Origin: JALCLA01 sp965653565
Lineage (GTDB): Bacteria; Pseudomonadota; Gammaproteobacteria; Xanthomonadales; Xanthomonadaceae
Assembly: GCA_965653565.1 (NCBI GenBank)
Contig: CBFHAI010000033.1
Coordinates: forward strand, 1 to 46,191
Reading direction: 5' to 3'
Length of the DNA: 46,191 nucleotides
Within the stretch, counting starts at the first letter, position 1, and each line of letters starts with the position of its first letter. A program made the translations under genes and the position numbers. A model generated the notes under the pieces. That model made no database searches. It worked only from the letters and a program-made list of their open reading frames with translations, and was not told where the DNA came from. Shown here one piece after another: positions 46,157 to 46,191 of this stretch.

Positions 46157-46191
46157 CCCCCTCAGCGGGGGCCGAGTCACTTTCTTTGCTT
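46157..46191. repeat. Partial repeat element cut by the window end
   Basis: A CCCCC/GGGGG hairpin (46157-46161 with 46167-46171) followed by GAGTCACTTTCTTTGCTT. This last stretch resembles the left half of a common Xanthomonadales palindromic repeat whose right half would contain AAAGAAAGTAA; that half lies outside the window. Confidence 0.5.

Larger units (their letters stand above)
45789..46191. other. Gene-free tail packed with dispersed palindromic repeats
   Basis: No open frame of credible coding character. The stretch is lower in GC than the genes and holds at least five repeat elements listed separately. The first 100 bp hold nothing that I recognise. Confidence 0.7.

Overview
This is a high-GC chromosomal segment that reads as core genome of a gammaproteobacterium in the Xanthomonadales/Lysobacterales. 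The evidence is the gene order rph, yicC, gmk, rpoZ, spoT, ridA, recG, the divergent pair PBP1A / pilMNOPQ, a type B L31 gene beside citrate synthase, an ECF sigma factor next to a large TPR kinase, and dispersed palindromic intergenic repeats typical of that group. I cannot fix the genus; Rhodanobacteraceae-like lineages are my best guess. There are no tRNA or rRNA genes, no CRISPR array, no insertion sequences and no phage genes. Nearly all coding space is filled by conserved genes, often with start/stop overlaps.

Layout. 1-9336: RNA and nucleotide housekeeping (RNase PH, truncated by the window start; YicC; guanylate kinase; omega subunit; SpoT; RidA; RecG), then a zinc-ribbon methyltransferase and a nucleoside hydrolase. 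9340-15386: a giant MscK-type mechanosensitive channel on the minus strand, L31 type B, citrate synthase, and a minus-strand conserved protein. 15448-23303: PBP1A (minus) divergent from the type IV pilus assembly operon pilMNOPQ. 23372-27536: a large Ig-like surface lipoprotein, where relatives usually carry aroK/aroB, then a cyclic-nucleotide-binding EAL phosphodiesterase. 27601-34503: a tight MoxR/Bat (aerotolerance-type) operon. 34564-37170: a secreted beta-propeller protein ending in a striking Phe-Glu-Asn-Gly-Phe-Glu tail. 37298-40253: divergent amino-acid permease and DAACS-family symporter. 40266-43711: ECF sigma factor and its adjacent Ser/Thr kinase with TPR domain. 43788-45788: transketolase, followed by a 400-bp tail packed with dispersed palindromic repeats.

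How it works together. The first block links transcription (omega), ppGpp turnover (SpoT) and GMP supply (Gmk). The PBP1A/pil block concerns the envelope and twitching apparatus, and the adjacent EAL enzyme could couple a cyclic nucleotide to c-di-GMP. The Bat block is a MoxR AAA+ ATPase with von Willebrand-type partner proteins. The most promising regulatory unit is the sigma/kinase pair: the sigma factor lacks the usual acidic residues of region 2.2 and carries a Thr there, fitting activation by phosphorylation by its neighbour kinase. Further points are a DAACS symporter with an apparently dismantled Na3 site, the C-terminal GFE tail, and paired direct repeats around the PBP1A promoter.
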